Origin: DATBVX01 sp963810775
Lineage (GTDB): Bacteria; Pseudomonadota; Gammaproteobacteria; Steroidobacterales; Steroidobacteraceae
Assembly (NCBI GenBank): GCA_963810775.1
Contig: CAWEOT010000009.1
Span: 365,182 to 429,181 of the forward strand
DNA length: 64,000 nucleotides
Reading direction: 5' to 3'
In this document: piece by piece, positions 59,032 through 64,000 of the stretch
How positions within the stretch are numbered: the stretch's first letter is position 1
Layout of the letters: each line of letters starts with the position of its first letter
Notes under the pieces: generated by a model
Seen by the model: the letters and a program-made list of their open reading frames with translations, nothing else
The model's database searches: none
Told to the model about the DNA's origin: nothing
Translations under genes and position numbers: made by a program

Positions 59032-59666
59032 GACGCGCGTTGGTTCTCGCGTGCATCCTGCTCGCAGCCTGCACGCAGTCTGCATCTGTCGCCCGGAACA
59101 AGGGCGTGTATCTGCTGCTCGACACGTCCGGTACCTACCGCGGCGAGCTGCGCAAGGCACAGGACGTGATCCTTTACACGCTCTCGCGGCTCGAACCAGC
59201 GGACTCCTTTGCGGTGGCGCGCATCGACACCGGCAGCTTCAGCGAGAAGGACATCATCGCGAAGGCTACGTTCGACGAACGTCCGACCACTGCCAATGCG
59301 CAGAAGCGTGCGTTCGCGCAGAAGGTGGGCGACTTCGTCGCTCGCGAGAACGCCTCGCAGTACACGGACATCACCGGCGGCCTGCTGCAGGCCGTGGAGT
59401 TCCTGAACGAGAAGGGCACCGGTCGCAAGACCATCCTCATCTTCTCGGACCTCGAGCAGGACCTCGAGCAAGGCTATAAGCGCGACATCGAGGTGCCGTT
59501 CAAAGGTTTCGACGTGGTGGCGCTGAATGTCGTCAAGCTGCGCAAGGACAACTACGACCCGCGCCAATATCTGGCGCGGCTCGAGCACTGGAAGGGTGAA
59601 GTGGAGAAAGCCGGCGGACACTGGCGCGTGGTGAACGACCTCGATCGCCTCGACAGCATGCTGTGA
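59028..59666 (+). CDS. lipoprotein with a vWA-like domain
   Basis: A 212-residue protein with a lipoprotein signal (ALVLACILLAAC, Cys at 15). The body has a von Willebrand A-like layout: a strand and MIDAS-like loop VYLLLDTSGTYRGE (Asp32, Ser34, Thr36), then ASQYTDITGGLLQAVEFLNEK with a candidate Thr, and KTILIFSDLEQDLEQG with an Asp. This suggests metal-dependent binding to a partner protein in the periplasm. It is translationally coupled to the preceding membrane protein gene and shares its riboswitch. Confidence 0.82.
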   Translation: MRRALVLACILLAACTQSASVARNKGVYLLLDTSGTYRGELRKAQDVILYTLSRLEPADSFAVARIDTGSFSEKDIIAKATFDERPTTANAQKRAFAQKVGDFVARENASQYTDITGGLLQAVEFLNEKGTGRKTILIFSDLEQDLEQGYKRDIEVPFKGFDVVALNVVKLRKDNYDPRQYLARLEHWKGEVEKAGGHWRVVNDLDRLDSML

Positions 59667-59681
59667 GGTGCGGCGGCAGCC

Positions 59682-60296
59682 GTGCGCAAATCACTGCTGT
59701 ATCAGGCACGCATCTGGCGAGCGCGTATCCGGCCTGCGTCGTGGCGACGCCGGATCGTCTTCTATTGGCTCGCGCGCGATGGGGGTGGCATGTCCTTCTT
59801 CGCGATGCTGGCGGTACCCATCATCGCACTGACCTCGATCGTAGCGCTCGCATACTCGGGCCGCTCGCGCGATGAGCCCGCCCGCTTGCAGTCAGAGCAC
59901 AGGCGCGCGCTCGAGCTGCGGTGTCTGGCAGAAAACATCTACTTCGAGGCTCGCGGGGAGTCCCTGAACGGACAGTACGCGATCGCCGAAGTCACGCTCA
60001 ATCGACTGAGGTCGCCGAATTTCCCGAAGACGATCTGCGGAGTGGTGCACGACACGCGCTGGGACCCGCTACGCCGCCGCTTCGTCGCGCACTTCTCCTG
60101 GACGGAGCTGGAGCACAGCGACCCTTGGGGGCCAGCCTGGCAACAGGCAATAGCTGTCGCTACAGCGGTGTACAACGATTCCCACATGCCGCTCGTGCCC
60201 GATGCGCTCTACTACCACGCGACCGGCGCGCAACCATACTGGGCGAGAACCAAGCGGAGCGTCGCGAAGATCGGCAATCACGTTTTCTATCGATGA
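59682..60296 (+). CDS. cell wall hydrolase (SleB-type, Hydrolase_2)
   Basis: The C-terminal domain (residues about 75-204) reads LRCLAENIYFEARGESLNGQYAIAEVTLNRLRSPNFPKTICGVV...FSWTELEHSD, the SleB/CwlJ-type signature with the catalytic Glu in AENIYFEARGE. The family hydrolyses peptidoglycan glycan strands. A basic tail and one membrane span (about residues 37-60) anchor it. Starts at GTG 59682 or ATG 59790 (GGGGGTGG upstream) are possible. It lies 15 bases after the vWA-like lipoprotein gene in the same direction, so it is probably in the same c-di-GMP-led operon. Confidence 0.86.
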   Translation: MRKSLLYQARIWRARIRPASWRRRIVFYWLARDGGGMSFFAMLAVPIIALTSIVALAYSGRSRDEPARLQSEHRRALELRCLAENIYFEARGESLNGQYAIAEVTLNRLRSPNFPKTICGVVHDTRWDPLRRRFVAHFSWTELEHSDPWGPAWQQAIAVATAVYNDSHMPLVPDALYYHATGAQPYWARTKRSVAKIGNHVFYR

Positions 60297-60401
60297 GTCC
60301 AGCCCGGCCCAGAGCGCCCGTGCTAGCTATGTACAGAAACGCACAGACGGCATGCTCCCAGCCCTGTACGGTGACTGTTCGCGATCCATCCGGAGAATGC
60401 C

Positions 60402-60837
60402 ATGTCCAAGACAGAACTCGAGCCCGTCTCTACCGAACTATCGCCGCCCATCGCCGCATTCGTCGAGGCAACTAATGCCCATGACACCCGGCGTTTCTCG
60501 CGACTTTCACCAAAGACGCCATCGTCACCGACGACGGACACAATTATCGCGGTGCCGCTGAAATCAAAGAGTGGAGCGATCGACAATATATCGGCACGCA
60601 CAAGTGAGCCTCGATATCACCGAGGTGGACTGCCGCGACGGAAAGACCGTCGTCACCGCCAAGGTGGACGGAAACTTTCCGAAGGCAGGTCTTGCTGATC
60701 CCTTCAAGATGTGTCTCCACTTTGCCCTCGACAATGACAAGATCGCTGCGTTGAGCATGCGTGCTGGCAAGCCCGCCGGAGCCGAGTGCGGTTGCGATCT
60801 CGCCTCAGTAGAGATACGCCGACTTCCGCTAGCCTGA
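60402..60837 (+). pseudogene. NTF2/SnoaL-like domain protein, frameshifted
   Basis: Three frames give one plausible small protein: MSKTELEPVSTELSPPIAAFVEATNAHDT, then AFLATFTKDAIVTDDGHNYRGAAEIKEWSDRQYIGTH, then VSLDITEVDCRDGKTVVTAKVDGNFPKAGLADPFKMCLHFALDNDKIAALSM. This is the fold pattern of a SnoaL-like (NTF2-like) ester/epoxide or polyketide-type protein family. Shifts lie near 60490 and 60602. GGAGAA precedes ATG 60402. Confidence 0.7.
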
Positions 60838-62500
60838 GCCTTCGGCCGGCTGCGGCGCCTCTGCTCAGGTAGTCGTGCGTGTTCGAGGTCGGCCACTAGG
60901 GTGTGGAACCGCGGATCGCGCAGGCTGTCGAGGTCGCGGTCGGCGCGCACCCAGCCGGCACTGCCCGTGCCCGTCTCGACCCAGCGCTCGAGCAGGCCAG
61001 GGCCTTGTCGAGTCTCACCGAGACGCGCATACCCACACGCGCAGTTGTAGAGCGTGGATCCGGAGACCGTAGGCTGCGCCAGCGAGCGCTCGATCAACGC
61101 GAACGCGCGCTCGCGCCGTCCCAGGAACGCGTTGGCGGAGGCACGCATGATCGCGCGAGCATCGTCGGGAATAGATTTCGAGTTGTCGATCGATCACTCC
61201 GCGCAGCGTCTATACGCCGGCGGCTGCGCACGCTGTCGCCAAGCGTATCACAACACCTGCGCGCACAGGTCCGCACGCGGTGAAATTCGTCGGATCGAGC
61301 TCGACGTTGCGTTCGAAGAGCCGCGCAGCCTTCGAGAAGTCACTGGCGCTGAACGCGTGGCGGGCATACGAGCAGACATCGGGCAGATCGGCCACGTCGA
61401 GGGCCTCTTCGTACGCCGCTGTGGCCTCATCGTCGAGATTCTGGGCCGAGAGCAGCGTGCCGCGTGCAACCATGACTTCCGCGAGTCCTGGGCTGCGCAG
61501 CTCCTCTGCGCGCGTCGACGCCCGCAGTGCCTCCGCGATCTCGGCCGCATCTCGCAGTGGGACGCCAGAAAATGTTGTCGGCGAGCGCCCAGCAAATCCA
61601 GCGTGCGCCAGCGCGAAGCCGGGATCGATTTCATCGAGCGACGGAAACATCGGCAGCGCGCCACCACTCGCCGGCACGATGCCGCGCAGCATTGCGCGCC
61701 CCGCGCAGATAGAACTCGTACGCATCGATATTGGTTGTGCTGCTGTCATTGAAACCTTCGGCTCGTCCGCGCTCTGCAGGTTCCTCTCGAACAGCGGCAC
61801 GCATCCGCCTCAGCGATCTCTTCGAATCGCGACACGTCCTCGAGACCGCCGGTCAAGCTCTCTGACTCAGAGGCGGGTAGCGTCGCCCGCGCCGATCAGT
61901 CCGCGCTGTAATGCGGACTCGATCGCCGGCCTTGCGAACACTCGCCTTCGAGCACTGAGTCGACACCGAGCGTGCGGCTGATCTCGTGGACGTCTCGGGC
62001 AGACTTGCCCTTGAACTGGAAAAGCAGACGTGCGCGATGTACTTGAGGCCCCGGATGGCAAGCAGAGCGCGTCTATGATCTCTTCGGCGATGCCGTCGCA
62101 GAAATAGTCCTGATCTCGCTGGCACTCAGGTCCGCAAACGGCAGGATCGCGAGCGACTTCGCGCCATCGCGCGTGCCGGTGGTCGCCTCGCAGGTGTCGC
62201 AATCGGCGTGGCTCCGCGGGCGGTTGTCAGTTTGGGCCTGGATCCGGATGTGTCATTTGCTGCGGAGCAGTGCCAGTGCGTTCGATGCCACGTGGCGTCA
62301 TTGAACGCCCACGCAAGCGCCAACGCTGACTGGGAATCCGAGCGCGAACAGACGACGACCAGCCGCATCGACCACTGCGGCAGGCCGAGCGGGCCGAGGC
62401 TCAGGTTTTGCAACCTGGATCAGGAGCCAGGCGACGACGAGGTAAACGACGGCAATGCTAAAAACCACCTTGCGCCGTCGGAACTCCGCCTCAATCCAGG
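60838..62500 (-). pseudogene. TolB-like/TPR membrane protein (ELKRRNV-type family), heavily frameshifted
   Basis: Read on the minus strand in several frames: AEFRRRKVVFSIAVVYLVVAWLLIQVA (membrane span), LGLPQWSMRLVVV and ALAWAFN (second span), the TolB-like block DQDYFCDGIAEEIIDAL, and then TPR-type repeats RSPGLAEVMVARGTLLSAQNLDDEATAAYEEALDVADLPDVCSYARHAFSASDFSKAARLFERNVELDPTNF and the C-terminal LLERWVETGTGSAGWVRADRDLDSLRDPRFHTLVADLEHARLPEQ. The family is common in Xanthomonas-like and related bacteria and its role is not clear. Many shifts; both boundaries are approximate. Confidence 0.65.
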
Positions 62501-62639
62501 TAAGCCAGCTTCGAGGGGACGTCGATCAGCGGCATACGCATTGCAGCATCAGCCGGATCATAGAGGCCAACTCGCGGCGGAAGCGTAACTTGAAGAGATC
62601 TCTTCGTCCGCCAGTCGACGCGCTCGTGAACGACACCTT

Positions 62640-63860
62640 CAGCGGCCGAGTCCGTGGTGGTGCTCGAAGCGCTCGGATGTGTATGTGGCTGATTGCGATT
62701 TCGTGGGCGAACACGCTGAAGGCCCTGGCGGTGAAGCACGGACACCACCGTACGTGTACGACCCCGACGCGCGGCGAGAAAACGCTCGTCGGGTCGAGGC
62801 CGCGTTCGATCGTGCACAGCTACGTAATCGCTTTCATCACGCCCTCAAGGCCATCTGCGACCCGCGTTTCGTCGATGCGCTCGCTCGGCGATGTGGGCAT
62901 CTACGCTGGCTCGCGAGGAAGTCGAGCTCGCGCTGAGCGCCGGGTGGAAGCCTGAGGAGATCTCGGTACCGCAACGACCTTAGCGAACGTGACCTCCACC
63001 AGCGATCCTCAGCCGAGCACCTCAGGCCGAACCTCGACTCCCTCAGCGTGATTTGTCGCGTCGGCCGACGCGCGCCCTGGTGCGCCATCGGCCTACGCAT
63101 CGATCTGAAGTTCGGCACGGGCCATTCGGCTCAGCTCACGCAACGAAGGAGAGCAGCCGCACCAAGTTCGGGGTATCTATGCGGATCGTTTCGAGGCAGG
63201 CTCTCGCGCTGGGCGATCAAGCGCCTTGAAGTGCAAGGCCTGCATTCTCACATTGGGTCGGGCGGCCGGCGCGCCGTACTGGCAGGAGTTCTTCAGGACG
63301 TAGCGAGGCAGCTGAACTGGCTCAGCGAGGAACTCTGGTCTGCGGCAACTCCAGTCGCGGTGGCCTCGGGATTCTGTTGCAGTGTTCGATCAAGGCGTCG
63401 ATCTTGATGCATACGTGCAGGGAATTGTTACTTGGGTTTCGCCGGCGTGACGATCATGACCTGAACCCGCGCATTACCCTGATCAAGGACGCCGCGACCT
63501 GCTGGTGGAGGTCGTGACGATCGAAGACAAGGCGGGGATGCGGTTGTCGGTGTCCAACTGCGGGGTCGAACGCCTTCAACTGCAACGCCTTGATCACTAT
63601 CACCAGGACGTCCTGTGCCGCGCCGCCGACGCAGCGCCGTCGAAAGAACTGCACGGTGGCCGGTCACATCAATGAAGCTGGCGACCCTGTTCGCTGAATC
63701 GTCAGAGTTCCCGATCTGCGCGAGGGCGACATACTCGCCTCGCTCTACGCCGGCGGTTATGGTGCGTCGATGGCTTCATACGACTGCGCGCGGCCACCAG
63801 CTCGTGCAGCCGTCGTGGAATGACATGAAGACAATCGCCGACGGCGACGAGAGCTTAGGG
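62640..63860 (+). pseudogene. diaminopimelate decarboxylase-like (PLP fold III) gene, heavily frameshifted
   Basis: Pieces in three frames spell a LysA-like decarboxylase: TPPYVYDPDARRENARRVEAAF, FHHALKAICDPRFVDALA (PLP-lysine region), VGIYAGSREEVELALSAGWKPEEIS, KFGV, LEVQGLHSHIGSG, and near the end NEAGD, LREGDILASLYAGGYGASMAS. These match the order of LysA motifs (YAxKA, GLHxHIGS, ExGD, GAYGxSMxS). Breaks are frequent, in places several within 100 bases. The region from about 63870 to the window end shows no further supported gene. Confidence 0.65.
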
Positions 63861-64000
63861 CGGCATGCGTGAAATCTCTTCGAACTACGAAGCTGAGTGC
63901 GGCATCCCGGCAAAACCCGATGATAAGATACCTATTTGTTGAACGAGCGGGGCAAATCTCGCGTTGGTGTGCAACGCGTCGAACATCGCGTCCTGTGCGA

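Overview
This window is a stretch of chromosome from a high-GC gammaproteobacterium. The gene order points to a lineage near Xanthomonadales/Nevskiales/Steroidobacterales; this is inferred from synteny and protein character, and no 16S gene is present. It joins several classical gammaproteobacterial blocks: the division and cell wall (dcw) cluster tail murC-murB-ddl-ftsQ-ftsA-ftsZ-lpxC, then dciA, an M23 peptidase, secA and mutT; the type IV pilus cluster pilB-pilC-pilD with coaE-zapD-yacG, plus pilA-pilR-pilS; sucC-sucD-nadE; bamD divergent from rluD-pgeF; clpB; aspS; mutS; pncC; recA-recX; alaS; lysC; csrA; and tRNA-Ser(GCU). There is no CRISPR array, rRNA operon, prophage or insertion sequence that I can see.

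Layout. 0-11.8 kb holds peptidoglycan precursor synthesis, divisome, lipid A and Sec genes, all on the plus strand except dciA. 11.8-16.3 kb holds two divergently transcribed S9 peptidases. 16.3-26.1 kb is a minus-strand block with the pilus genes, coaE, zapD, yacG and the PilSR two-component system. 26.2-30.0 kb holds sucC and an uninterrupted reading frame that joins SucD to glutamine-dependent NAD synthetase. 30-44.5 kb is mostly housekeeping (BamD, RluD, PgeF, ZIP transporter, ClpB, AspRS, MutS). 44.5-54.8 kb holds pncC, trehalase, ThpR, recA/recX, DUF418, alaS, lysC, csrA and tRNA-Ser. Beyond the tRNA the content becomes accessory: an ArsR-type regulator with a SRPBCC protein, an aldehyde dehydrogenase, a riboswitch-led membrane operon, a cell wall hydrolase, and three frameshifted genes.

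The most interesting signal is a pair of c-di-GMP-I (GEMM) riboswitches. One lies before the membrane-anchored M23 peptidase gene upstream of secA. The other lies directly on the start codon of an unrecognised six-helix membrane protein, which is followed by an overlapping vWA-like lipoprotein gene and a SleB-type cell wall hydrolase gene. Both switches therefore appear to place envelope or peptidoglycan functions under c-di-GMP. In the second, the only plausible ribosome-binding sequence is part of the aptamer itself.

Other points of note: a 5 x 12-bp tandem repeat in frame in front of ftsZ, and a His/Gln-only tract in the FtsZ linker; a near-perfect sigma-54 promoter for pilA next to its predicted activator PilR; a 24-bp palindrome over the start codon of the ArsR-type gene; and clusters of single-base frameshifts in pilA/pilR/pilS and in the last 3.6 kb, while all neighbouring genes are intact. 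The frameshift clusters look more like sequence error or very recent decay than old pseudogenes, because protein conservation continues across frames.
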